DNA from: Ceratodon purpureus
Taxonomy: Eukaryota; Streptophyta; Bryopsida; Pseudoditrichales; Ditrichaceae
Direction of reading: 5' to 3'
NCBI GenBank assembly: GCA_014871385.1
Contig: CM026433.1
Location: 4,297,573-4,361,572 of the forward strand
DNA length: 64,000 nucleotides
How positions within the stretch are numbered: the stretch's first letter is position 1; each line of letters starts with the position of its first letter. The notes beneath the pieces were generated by a model. It was not told the origin of the DNA. It saw only the letters and a list, made by a program, of their open reading frames with translations, and did not search any database. Below are positions 10,842-23,400 of this stretch, piece by piece. Position numbers and translations under genes: made by a program.

Positions 10842-12548
10842 GCTTGACAAGTCCCTAATTTATAGTCCCATATAAAGTTTATTTTCAGAAGAAAAAAAAA
10901 TCCAATAATTTCCATATCAGTATTCTCCATATTTAAGTTAGTAAATGGTATAAGGTATGTTCCATATAATATTAGAGAAGAATCTTAAATTATTACATGA
11001 ACACATGTTCATGTTTATAACACATGAATAAAGATATACTATTAAATATAATATCATAATATCATATCAAAATATTATCTTCAAAATCATATACTTAAAT
11101 AATTGTGACAAAGTCATACATATATATCTAAAGCCTACTGTTGGTATGGACTACTTAAGCAAAAAACATATCATATAGCGATGTATGTTTGATAATTATT
11201 CTCTGATAATCATATAAAAATACTATATATAGATAGAAAATATGAATTAGTAAAAGACACATATAAACTTAGCAACTTAAATAATTTGAAAATATACTTA
11301 TTATCTTTTTTATTTAAAAATATTAATAGCATCTACATCATAAAAAAACAAATGTTTTCTTATTATAGTGGAATTCAAAATTATATAAAAAAATATTTAA
11401 AAAAATATCTTTATGGATTTATATATTTCTTTAGAGATTGGAAAGGATGCTGTAAACTAAAGAGACAACTGCAATGTAATTTAAAATAATAATTGCTCAT
11501 TAGTTATTTGTGACTGAATTTTGTTTAAATATATATATATATATATTTATATAATATGGTTTTCGTGTATATATTCATTTATACATATATATACATATAT
11601 ACAAATATATATATATAGAATTATATACATATATTTATTTATACATGAATGTTTAAAGATGTATATAATTATTTGTAATTATAGAATTTCATAAACATTT
11701 GCTTTTATATATGCTTCTTATAAATATTAGAAGATATAAAAAAATAAATATATATTACATTATATATAAATTAATAAACACATTTGAAATATATTTATTT
11801 ATACAATAATATAATATATATATGCATAATATTTTGAAATATTAATATTATATATAAAATTTTAAATATACAATTTAAAATTAGATAGAATTAGCTATTT
11901 ATTATATATATATATATATTATAAAATAATTAATTTTTTATTATTTTAAATATGTTTTTAAAAAATATACGTTTATATGTGTGTTTTTAAGTACTTTTAT
12001 ACATTTAAATAAAATCGTTTTAATAACTATAGTATAAATAAAGAATTTTATCATAATTATGGATAGATTATTATAAAATGATTCAAAATAAATATAAAGA
12101 ATACGAATATATTGATATAAATTGTTGCATTTATTGAAATAATATATTTTAGAGTCAACTAACATTATCAAATTAATAATATACATAAGGTTTAATTTGT
12201 ATTTATATTAAAAACCTGATGCATATATATTGTTTTGCATAATAATTGGTATAAAATATATTGACATTGCGTTTGATAGGAATTTATTATATTATGATTG
12301 AAAATTAAAACATCACAAAACTTCTTTTTGTGCAATCACAAGATTTAATATATTAATTTAGAATAGAGTATTTATGGTTAATTTTATACGTTACTTTGCA
12401 TAATCTTAACAATATTAATAAGATTTTTATGTTTTTGTAAATCTCATTAGATATTTTTGTAATAAGACCTTATATATAACGTAATCTAATCACCATCCAC
12501 AGCCAGGACTACAATCGGAAAATCCGAATCCTCCGGTTGGAAATGGGT

Positions 12549-12596
12549 GTTCTGTACAGAACATATGTGAAGTGTAATGTGTGTTCGGTACAGAAC
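12549..12596. repeat. Palindrome cluster 2 (two dyads)
   Basis: GTTCTGTACAGAAC at 12549 is a perfect palindrome. GTTCGGTACAGAAC at 12583 combines one arm of each class. They sit 34 bp apart in the GC-richer island within the AT-rich block. Confidence 0.85.
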
Positions 12597-13037
12597 ACCT
12601 GTTTCATATTTTTCATGAACACATACGTTAAATGATAGGCGTTCGTTCAGGAGGTCCAAAACATAATTGAATCAGTTAACGTAAGTATATAATACTGCAT
12701 ATATACATATGAGCCTTTTTATTAATGTGTATTTGAATTCTATGTTTCATTTATACATTTATGAATTATGATATATAAATGATTATTAATTCTTAGATCA
12801 ATAAGAATGGAAAATAATTCAGTTTTATTTCATAATTCATTTATTTTATTAAAAATAACATACATTTTACTTAAAAAATAGCATTGTGTTAAATAAAAAA
12901 CATTAAATCAAATTAATTACTTATACATATATTTAAGAAATCATTATTACTATACTATATTTTTAAATAGTATGTAATTAGTGAAAAAACATTTATAATT
13001 CTTCATTTAAAAGTGTATAAAATCATTGTTTTTAGAG

Positions 13038-13202
13038 ATGAAGTTTCATCTTGAATGTCAGGCAAATGTGGTGTACTACCACGATTGTTTCACTCGCATA
13101 AAGGCGCTTGATTTCATGAAGACAGAGTTTTCACAAAGCGTGGAGTTGAAGACTTGGAAAACGCTTTGTGGGAATTGTCATAAGCATAACGTCGAAGCAT
13201 AA
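13038..13202 (+). CDS. 54-codon Cys/His-rich ORF or last exon
   Basis: ATG at 13038, stop at 13200-13202. The peptide contains ECQ, YYHDCF and LCGNCHKH, a spacing that could hold zinc. It lies in a sharply GC-richer island in an AT-rich region, and a possible acceptor (GTTTTTAG) directly precedes the ATG, so it may be a terminal exon of a longer gene. No family is recognised. Confidence 0.4.
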   Translation: MKFHLECQANVVYYHDCFTRIKALDFMKTEFSQSVELKTWKTLCGNCHKHNVEA

Positions 13203-14381
13203 GGTCCTTAGCTATGAAGAATGCACGCTGACAATGGAATGCATGACTTAATACAATACATTGCAAGTCAAATATTTAGATTCTCTGACCTTCACTGTTG
13301 TTTTTTTAAACTTTTTTTAATATAAAAATGAAATGAACGCCATTAACTAATTGAAAAAGAATTTCAAAATGAAAATTACATCTCAGTAGAACTAGAGTGG
13401 TGTAGGATGTGGCTTTTAGCAGTGGCTGAGATGTGGAGGAAGAAAGCATCTGCACAATGGATAAGAGAAATATCTTCTTTCCATAGATAATACAGCTCAT
13501 TATGGGACTCATGTGCATTCACGAGCAAATACATACAGCATGGGCATTTGAAGCTGTTGCAGAACTCATTGACAATGTTCGAAAAGCCAAGGCCACATGG
13601 TGAACTTAAAGAGTTAAATATACACTTTTAGGAAATGCGATGAATTATAAGCTAAGTACATCATAATTACCTTTAATTCATAAAAACAATATATAAATAT
13701 ATACAAAAGTATAATATTCTTAAAATAAATTAAATATTTGGTATTATTAATAAAACTACTATATGTTAAATCTATTTTATAAAAATTCAACAAAAAAGTG
13801 TTTGCAAAATAACTTTGAAGGAGTATATAACATTTGCCTTTTTGATTAACAATTTTTCAAAATAGTGTTTTGCTTATTTCCAATTCGTTGCATTACTATT
13901 TGAATACAAAAATTAAAAATTTATAATACTCTTGAATATGAATAGTAATAAAGATTGAACCACAAGACTTCTCTTTGTGCAACTACAAGATTTGGTATAT
14001 GAATTTAAAATGAAATATTAAACCTATACATTAAAGACTTCTAAGATTTATGAATAGAAAAGGCAAACATTTATATTTCAAATTTAATATTAAAAAAAAT
14101 ATATATATGTATATCTATAATAATATAAATTAAACATTTATATGTATATCTATAATTTTGGATGAAAAATTATATTACAGTTATTGTGGTTTTTTATATA
14201 TTATTTAACTCAAAATTTTAATTATGTATATAAACATTGATAAATAACATGAGACATGTTTTTTAAAATATATGTATTATATAACTAATAGCATTAAATA
14301 CAATAATAATATTACATACTTTATTAACAAAATATATTAAAGTTATATACTTGTGTTTTGATGTTCAAAAACAATATATAA

Positions 14382-14433
<52 letters not shown>

Positions 14434-14750
14434 TGTTTAAATATCTAAATATATATTGATGTTTGCATATTTATTTATATTTCAATATAAATATCTAATT
14501 TGGTAAATTAGGAATGAAACTAATTTCTATATTTTTTTTATTTTCGAATTCATTATATTTTTAATAGAGTATAAATAATATTTGAATATTTAAATAAATA
14601 AATATATTTTTATATATTTATTTATACATATTTATAAATAATTATTAATATACATTTGATTCACATGAAGTAAATAGATGTCTCCAACTCTTTTATATAT
14701 ATTAGTAATAGTATTATTAAAAATCTAAAATTATTTATAAATTATTATGA

Positions 14751-14754
<4 letters not shown>

Positions 14755-14832
<78 letters not shown>
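14755..14832. repeat. (AT)n microsatellite
   Basis: A nearly uninterrupted AT dinucleotide run of about 75 bp. Similar runs occur at about 14384-14427 and 15455-15555. Confidence 0.9.
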
Positions 14833-14838
<6 letters not shown>

Positions 14839-15467
14839 TTATGTTAAATATTATTCTATATAAACATACGTAAATGTTAACATTTATGTCAAAAAATAAA
14901 TATATTACCTTGAATATATATCTAGTTTTTTTTTTAAAAATTGTGATAATACATGAATATATTCATATATATATATAAGGAGTATTTAAGATAATTACTT
15001 TTTATGTCAAAATAATAATTTTTAATTTTAATTCATATATATTATTATATTATATACTATTGTATTACTTATATATATATTCATATTAATAAATATGAAA
15101 TAGTTCTTTATAAAACAATTACTTATTCTTACATGTGTACACATATATTACATAAGGTATACTTAATTCTATATATTATAAATTATGAATATTTACATAT
15201 ATACACAAAGATTTATTTATATATTAATAAAGATATATAAAATAGATAATGAATAAATATGAGTACAATTATTTATATATATATATATTTTTAGATATAT
15301 AAATTCTGCTACCCATATGGATATATTTATAAGTAAATGAATCAATCAATATCTATATACACATATATATGTATACATATAGGATTTATATATATATATT
15401 TGTTTATATATAAGCTGATGAGTGTAAAATACTGTTATCTATTTACATATATATATATATATGTATA

Positions 15468-15554
<87 letters not shown>

Positions 15555-15966
15555 CTTCATATATTTTTATAAATAATTAAATATATGTAAATATATATTT
15601 ATATATGAAGACTAGTGTAAACATATATATTTTTATGTTCTTATTTTTCTACACATTGTTAATTTATATATTGTTTGCCTTTAAATTTTTATATATTTTT
15701 ATTTAATACATTTATTTATATTTATAGATATTTGTATATTTATAAATTTGAATCTATGGTTTTAATATAATAAGAACAATGTATTTATAGTTTTGGTCAT
15801 TTAGTTTAACAAGAGAAACTAATAAGACAGAAATGTAAATCGCTAATGTTACTATATATATATATCTAAATATATCAATGAATTTGCTATTAGATGATTA
15901 TGTTATTTAATATATTCATATGAATTAATAAATAATGTATAAATGTTCAATATTTTCATTATCCAT

Positions 15967-16076
15967 GCCTACCCGGTATGGTACCGGGATAATACCCTGT
16001 TGGTACCCGGTTTTGTACCATGATGGTACCCTATTGATACCCTGATGATACCCTAATGATACCCTGACGGTTTGTA
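15967..16076. repeat. GGTACC / GATACCCT minisatellite
   Basis: Successive degenerate units of about 12-18 bp around the cores GGTACC and GATACCCTGAT (for example TGATACCCTGATGATACCCT). It begins with the small palindrome CCCGGTATGGTACCGGG. It marks the right border of the AT-rich block. Confidence 0.75.
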
Positions 16077-16140
16077 CGGCTATATTTTCGCAAGAACTTT
16101 TGAAAAATGAAATGTGAATGGAAGCTTGAGCTCATGGTCA

Positions 16141-16287
16141 TTACTCTGTAGTTTCAGGACCATCAAAAGATCTACAAACCACAACATGAGGACCCAACTG
16201 AATAAATGAAGAAAGGAACGAACGAGTAAACTGATCCCAAGGAAGGAGCTCACTTGAACCATGAAGTATTCGGCACAGTGCATCAAA
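16141..16287 (-). CDS. Putative terminal exon of an unrecognised gene
   Basis: Forty-eight codons then TAA, open in phase 0 after the acceptor GATTTTTTAG|TTTGATGC. The peptide begins FDALCRILHGSSELLPWDQF and ends FDGPETTE. It has mixed, protein-like composition. It may be the last exon of the coiled-coil gene immediately upstream on the minus strand, but no donor in a fitting phase was found to connect them. Confidence 0.35.
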   Translation of the reverse strand, partial: FDALCRILHGSSELLPWDQFTRSFLSSFIQLGPHVVVCRSFDGPETTE

Positions 16288-16542
16288 CTAAAAAATCCAG
16301 TAAGGATACTTAACCAAAAAATCTCCCTACTGCCATGTTACCATGTGGCGATCCAGTTTGATATTGTCTACATTGTTAAGGCAATAGTTACCTTGTGGGC
16401 AGTACTTGTTTTTTTCTGCTTTTAAGGAATTTGCAATTTTTAATCTAAGCATGCAAGAAATCTACTCGTAATGGTGATTATAAAAGCTTCAAGTACAGAA
16501 AAAAAATCTGATTATTTAGATTGACCTAACTCTGAGGCTTAT

Positions 16543-17009
16543 TTACATTGAGGCTTCCTCGGTTTGATCACGTAATTCACGCTCTTGCTCAATCATCTCC
16601 ATCAACTGATACCGTAGGTCTGCCATCTTCTGAGTGAAATCCTCTGCCTCTTCTTTAGCTTTGTCCTATTCTGCCGCTACTTCATCCTAAAGAATACGAA
16701 GGTTGTAATGGTTGTGGAAAATAAGTTATACAAGACGTATGTGAGAGGGAGAGAACGTCTGAAAGAAGCATTCGATACAGCTCTGCAAAATTCTTGCTCG
16801 AATGTTCGGTTAGTGGTGACGGTAAGATTTCTGATGGTCTATACCTTCAGCTCAGTGATCTGAATTTTCAGGTCTTCGAGCTCCCGATCTTTCGATGCCA
16901 ATGCATGGAGGGCCGTTCGTTCACTAGCCACAGATTCTTCGATCCTCACTTTAAGTTCATGTATGTCCTCTTCTACCTCTAATGAAGCTTCTCCCATGTC
17001 AAGTAGGGT
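16543..17009 (-). CDS. Coiled-coil exons of an element gene (partial)
   Basis: Exon 17009-16845 (55 codons, acceptor CCTTACAG, donor AAG|GTATAG) reads as charged heptads such as LEVEEDIHELKVRIEESVAS. A second exon ending with TAA at 16543 continues the coiled coil (for example EEAEDFTQKMADLRYQLMEM). With the acceptor AATAG the second exon starts at 16665 and stays open in phase 0. With the stronger-looking TTTAG it starts at 16686 and meets an in-frame TAG after six codons. Upstream exons were not identified. It could also be a 3' extension of the methyltransferase transcript, because a GTAAGT donor overlaps that gene's stop codon. Confidence 0.45.
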
Positions 17010-17164
17010 CTGTAAGGAAAGCCCATGAAAGGTCCCAGGAGTGAGGTTTTAGAAGTTACCGATGTAAAGCCTCTGATTCAGAGCTAGTTTTCAGATTGAG
17101 AATGATCTCATGTCCCAGAGTGAGGCTATCCTAGTGCTTTTAATTCCTATCCCGATTGACTTCT

Positions 17165-17326
17165 AAAGATCCCGATGTCATTATTAGACTAGGACCAGGA
17201 CTCAAAGAGCTTGCTCGCAACTTGGTTTCTGGTGCTGTCGCCGAAACAATCAATACCGTGCAGAGAGCAACGGGTGCTGTCACTTCTGCTACTAGTGGCA
17301 CAAGTACCGAGTCCGTTCACAAGTGA
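17165..17326 (+). CDS. Plus-strand C-terminal exon-like ORF
   Basis: Open from a stop shortly upstream to TGA at 17324-17326. It encodes a soluble-looking peptide that includes KDPDVIIRLGPGLKELARNL and a Ser/Thr-rich tail. A possible acceptor (GACTTCTAAAG) lies at its start. It runs opposite to the neighbouring genes. No family is recognised; it may be a chance ORF. Confidence 0.25.
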   Translation, partial: KDPDVIIRLGPGLKELARNLVSGAVAETINTVQRATGAVTSATSGTSTESVHK

Positions 17327-17469
17327 TTGAAACGTTCATGCTTTCGGAATACATTACCTCGAACTACTATCCAAAATGAACTAGTACTGAATTTCGACTG
17401 AAATGTTTATTTGTAACATGATTTTAGCTTAGTGATGCAGCCGTGGAATATTGCACATTAAGTTACTTA

Positions 17470-20400
17470 CTAATAAGATATCGCGCTTTCCCCTGATGAT
17501 TCAGGAGTCACATCGTCACCGGATCTACTTCCAGTCTCGGATTCGGATGCTTCATCGTCCACGAACATACTGCCTCTCCAGAACCTTCCTTCTTTGCGGA
17601 GATTACCTTCGGGTGATACTTGATTCGCAAGTAAAGTAGCTAACGCCGCAGCCGGCGGGGGGAGATTGTAAGTTGGTGACGGACTCTTGAAAAAGTCTGG
17701 ATCTGCCCAGAAAGGTATGAACGAGCCACATTGACCTGCGAAGTACCGAGTATTGACCATGTGACAGAATTCAAAAAAATAAAACATGAGATGGATATCG
17801 AATGCATGCCATTGCAAGTGAATGGAAATGGTTACTGCATCAATGGAAATGGTTAATACATCACAATGTAGAACTGACAGGGGCGACGATGATATGAACT
17901 GAAAGTCGAAAATCCAATAAATACGTGGAGGCTCTAATGAACCAGATTACAGAAGCCGGCGACTTTGTTAGTGCGCCGTTGTAGTTAGTAGAATTCAGGG
18001 CTCAAGAGCTCAGCATCCATACCCCTTCCATTACGAGGCTTCGGCGATTCAGGTTGTTTAGCCATGGGCATCAACACTGTTTGAAACATATTGTGATCCT
18101 CCTCGATGCCGAAAAAGTGACGTCCAGAAGCGCGACATGCACGCAGCGAAGCTCCCGTGGATGCAGAAAGATCAACCACAATGTCCCCTTCTTTGGAACA
18201 CATATCTATGAGTGTTTGAAAGAAGACATCTGACTTCTCGTGTGGACCTCGCATCGGTTTTTGGTCAACTCCCAGAGTGGGTGTTTGGACATCATTTCGC
18301 AGGCTCAAGAAACGCAGTGGATCCTCAGGTGTATTGGCCAGCAACGGGTCTGAATTCAATTTCAGAGGCTTCGGAAGTCTGTCCCAATCTGGTTTCCCAT
18401 GAGCGCGTCCAGTCTTCAACAGCAATAGAGCCGAAAACATGTATGTCTGCAAAGACCATTTGATGAGCAATTAAACGAACTTGAGCAATTTCACCTTTGA
18501 AACAAATAAAGGCAAAACCACATGCTGAAAGGAATGAGAGTTAAGTTATATACCATCATGTCATCGTAGAGAGGATGTGTGAGCGGTTCTGATTGATGGC
18601 AGGACCATTCGCATTTAGTCTTTAGTCTATGCTCAATGGACAACCTCATAATCTCGTAATTCATACCAGACGGCATGAAAATCAATATTCCACCATCGTC
18701 ATGGAGATATCGAGATGCGAATTCAAAGCGGGTGATGTACCATTCCTTCGGTTTCCCTCCCATGGAGTTCCACTTAGGGACCTGATTGCCAAATCCCGAG
18801 ACAATGGAGTCAAACGGGGTGTCCATAATGATCAAGTCAGCACACGGAAACATTCCCTTCTTGCCTCCAATGTAAGTTTCCTCATTGCCGCGTGCCTACA
18901 ATAAACACATGCCATATGTTAGAGGAAATTTGATTAAGTATTGCTAAACACATAGCAAGAAATCACATCATTGAAAATGAAGCAAGGCGCGGCTCAACCA
19001 GCATCTGTATATATTATAAGCCAAACTTAGGATGATTCAACTGTACCATGCGAGGTAATAATTAACCATCATCTGTAATATAAAATTAAATCACAGCAAA
19101 AGAACTTCAGCAAACTCTAGCAAACTATCTCAAATAGAAATGAAACTAATGTACTTAGTATGAAACTCTTATAGTCGCAACAATCATAGCAACCGACCAC
19201 AAAATTAAAACAACTGTCCACGTTCGGCACCGAACGCAAGGTTCAGTGTCTTAAAAATCCCACTGGGGCAACAAATCGTTCTCCATAGAACACAAACCTC
19301 ATAACTAAATTCGACTTCAAGCTGGCCTAGACCTCAGACCGCCACCACTTGAATTATAAGCCATTTGTCATGCAGCAGCAATCTAATTATCATGGAAGCC
19401 ATAATCGATAACGAGTAATGTGAACTCTAAATATTCTCAACCAGCCCCCTCTTTAAATTCTCAACCAGCCCCCTCTCCCCCTCGACCGTGCAAAAAAAAA
19501 TACAATAAACTAAACGGCTAATTCACAGACAAGACAATTTGAAGAACTTGTAGTCAAAAAGCCGACTCTAAGAAAGTAAAAGCACCCCTACTGACCCTGT
19601 TCGGCACCGATCAGACCACCTCAACTAACCTGCATGACTCAATAATCTCAACCAATCCTCCCTTTGATGATGCACGATAGAGATTAAAAATCGGGAAGCC
19701 CTCAAATCGAGTAATTTATCACAAAGTGAATGAAATAACATAATAGTGATTACTTATAGCGGCTCACATGCATAAATCCACGAACTCCATAAAATTGACA
19801 GTCTAGTACAAAATATAATCACAGCGAACCAGCTTAACCGAACTAATTACAATAACGAAGAAACTAATCTACAAAGTATGATTGAATGTTAGTCGCCACG
19901 GTTGTATTTCAGGCCATCTTAAAATTGAACTCAGTGACCTCGTTCGGCACCGAACTGCGGATGGCAAGCCTCAACCACCCCTAGCGAATCAATAAATGCC
20001 TAAAAACCAGAAAGTCCTATCCCACTATTACAGTCCGAATCCACCTAGTCCAGACCGAATGACCTCCGATATTATTCGACATCAACCATCAGATATAATG
20101 GACATGACAATACTTATATATTAATCAAAGAAAATGTATAAACTGTATAAACCAGGTCCTTCTGTTTGACTAAGCTCGAAATTGACCAGAACATGCAATC
20201 TCCTAAACCGAGGCATCTAAAACAAAATGACCCTAGTTAACATGCCTGTCGACTTATTTAACTAACAACGAATGTTGTGAACACAAAAATCTACAAACTA
20301 ACATAACAACCTTAGATCTTTGTTATAAATGAATCATGAGAACTTGGGCACACACACCTTTCGGGCGAAGTCTTGAAATGTCTCCGTATCAGATTGAAGG

Positions 20401-23400
20401 AAATCCGCTACTGATTTGTTCACAAGTAGCTCATAGTACTCAACTCCATGAGGAGCTCGGCTGATTAGCGATGTCCTCAAAAGCGACGCCTGGCCTCCAC
20501 CAATACTCCGACCAGTCTGCGACTGGGACCTAGATGATTTAGCCTCCGATTGAGAACCCTCATTATTGTCGACTGGGTCATGTTCTTTGTAACCTTGTTT
20601 ACCTCGTTTCGGAATGTTGACCTCCTCTTCTTCTGGTGGACTAGGAGCATTGCGCTTGTTGTTTTGCCGTGCAGCCCCTGTGGAAGCCTTCTCAACTCCC
20701 TTTGCAGTGGAAGCTTTTTCGTGTCCAGATTTTCCCTTGCCTTTTTGAGCCCGACCTTGTGCGACATCGTGACCAGATGTTTTTCCTACGCCTTGAGCTT
20801 GAACTGGTGCCGGTTTGAGAAAGGCAGGTTCAACTTCTTTTCGTAGCTCAACAAGATGAGGTGGTGTTTCGTCTGGATCCATTTCAATATACCAGTGGCA
20901 CGCCTTAAGGTGGATTTCGGACCAGTCTCTTGCCTGGTCGGCCATGAACATTGTATCCGAATTCTGAACATCCAGCCAGGATGCGAAACATGGATGTGGG
21001 GCTTTGACAACTCCTTCCTTCAGCAAGAGGTGTGTCCAATACCTTTAAAACCACCAAATTCTTCAATAAATGAGAATCAAACCGAATGCTAACCATAGGA
21101 GAGTCATATACAAAATATTGAATAAGATAGAATCATCACCTGTATATTAGCCGGTGCATTGCAGGCTCTCCGTGGGGCTGCTTTGGCGAATCCCACTCCG
21201 CTGATTTACTTATCTCCTTCTTCATAATGGGGATGTTGAACGCATAATCCCACTGGTAAATTCGATGATAGTCGATGTAATGATCAAAGGTCTGCGAGCA
21301 GTCCTTCTCTGAAGTAGGGTAGTGCTGCATGATTGAATTGTACAAAGACAATGACGCGGTCTTTAGCTGAAACCAGAACACATACTTGTGCAGATAGTTG
21401 TTGAAGACAGGATCGTTGAATGGAGAAATTGGAAACTTGTTCATCTTTCGATCGGATTTTGTAGAGTTCCAAAGCTTCAGCAGGTACTCCTTCTCGGAAG
21501 ATGGAAGGCAGGCAGCTGCTAAATTCTGAAGCTTCTCTGTCGTCATCTCTGGCGTAATGTTTGTAGACCAATGTTTCGCAATCTGCCATAGAAGTATACT
21601 GCCAACTCATTAGTTCAGTAGCCAAAATATAAACTCGAACATGATTACAAGTTACAATCAAGAGACACAGTATTCTATTTGGCTGAGATCAAGTTCTAAC
21701 CTACTAAACCCATTCGGCACCAATCAAGCACTCGCACGTAAAGCAATAAAATGAACTGAATTTCGAAAATCATTCAAGCAGAAATCATTAAGATCTGAAT
21801 GTGGATTAAGCCCCCTTCTCATAAAATTAATCAACATCAAAACAACTTAATTAATTAAGAGATTTGAACATATGAAATTCATTCAAACAAGACAAGACAA
21901 ATACCGGAAAGTACACTGTACCTAAATGTATCCAAATCATACTACGACCACCTGTTCGGCAACGAACACGGATTTTCTAGGGATAAGATCCTAGTCGCCA
22001 CTGCAGTAATTCATGAATAGAGTTTAGGGGTACTGAACGTGTTTCGAGTACAGTAAACATTACTATGCTAGATAAAAAACCAATGACCTATTACGAAATT
22101 AATTATCCCTTCATACCCAATTCGGCACCGAACAATGACTTGAACGGTAAATTAGAAAACTGAGCTACATTTTAAAAGCAATCAAAATGAACATTTTCAA
22201 TACTCTTGGATTAAACCATGGCCTCATATAAAACATCAACATCGAGTCTACTTCACAATTTATAAACTTTGCGAAACCAAAAAATGAGGTGAATTTCGAA
22301 AATCATTCAAGCAGAAATCATTAATATCCGAATGTGGATTAAGCCCCCCTCTCATAAAAGAAATCAACATCAAAACAACTTCATTAATTAAGAGATTCGA
22401 ACATATGAAATTCATTCAAACAAGACAAGACAAATACCAAAAAGTAAACTGTAACTAATTGTATCGAAATCATACTACGACCACCTGTTCGGCAACGAAC
22501 ATGGATTTTCTAGAGAAAAGATCCTAGTCGCCACTGCAGTAATTCATGAATAGAGTTTAGGGGTACTGAACGTGTTTCGAGTACAGTAAACATAACTATG
22601 CTAGATAAAAGACCAATGACCTTTTACGAAATTAATTATCTTTACATTCCCAATTCGGCACCGAACAATGACTTGAATGGTAAATAAGATAACTCAGCTA
22701 CATTTTAAAATCAATCAAAATGAACATATTCAGTACCCAGTCCTGGATTAAAGCATGGCCTCATATAAAACATCAACATCGAGTCTACTTCACAATTTAG
22801 AAACTTTGCGACAAAAGATACTATTCAAAATTCAACATTACTAAACCTGTTACACTGCCAACACAATATTCAAACAGGAAAGACATCAATGCGTACTACA
22901 AAACTAGAACAACACGTAAAAGAGAAGTAGGAAATAGAAACTGAACTCAAGGCACAGGAGTAAAGCTAAGGCGGTGAAGTTTTGAATCAAAGGTGCTGAC
23001 ATCATTCGGCACCGAACATGCAATCGCCCAGAAATATAAACCTTAACTAAAGCATAAAAGCAATTTACATGTACTCATTTAAAACTGAATTTGGTTATAG
23101 CTAAGAGAAATGAACATCAACTAAAAAAAAAGAAAACTTATCCCATCAAATCAATTCAGCATCAGAGAGAAGACCTCAGTTTGTTCGCAGTATATACTCA
23201 TAAGCGAATTCAGAATAAGTACCCCATGCCAAATTGTAATTAAACCAAAGTAAATTCATTAGCATTCAGCAACTAACTTTGATTTTAATGGCGAATGCGA
23301 TATAAAATTAAAGCACACATGAAGTACTCGTTCGGCAACGAATTGGGTAGTCATGGGCATCTGATGACTTTCTGCAATCATAAGAGATTCATGTAAATGT

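Larger units (their letters stand above)
10842..16080. other. Extremely AT-rich block inside the element
   Basis: About 5 kb of A+T-dominated DNA with long (AT)n runs at about 14384-14427, 14755-14832 and 15455-15555. Two small islands of more normal composition stand out, at about 12490-12680 and 13036-13640. A degenerate module with TTTGTGCAA..CACAAGATTT occurs near 12320 and 13965. ORFs within the AT runs are low-complexity artefacts. Confidence 0.7.
21712..23343. repeat. Palindrome cluster 4, intron 21583-23404
   Basis: Seven dyads: 21712 (ATTCGGCACCAATC), 21954 and 22487 (GTTCGGCAACGAAC), 22120, 22653 and 23004 (ATTCGGCACCGAAC), 23330 (GTTCGGCAACGAAT). Two pairs are copies made by the 533-bp duplication. 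Confidence 0.85.

Noticed and set aside
15337-15576. 79-codon ORF of Tyr/Ile repeats
   Set aside because: It is a translation of an (AT)n microsatellite with no other coding evidence.
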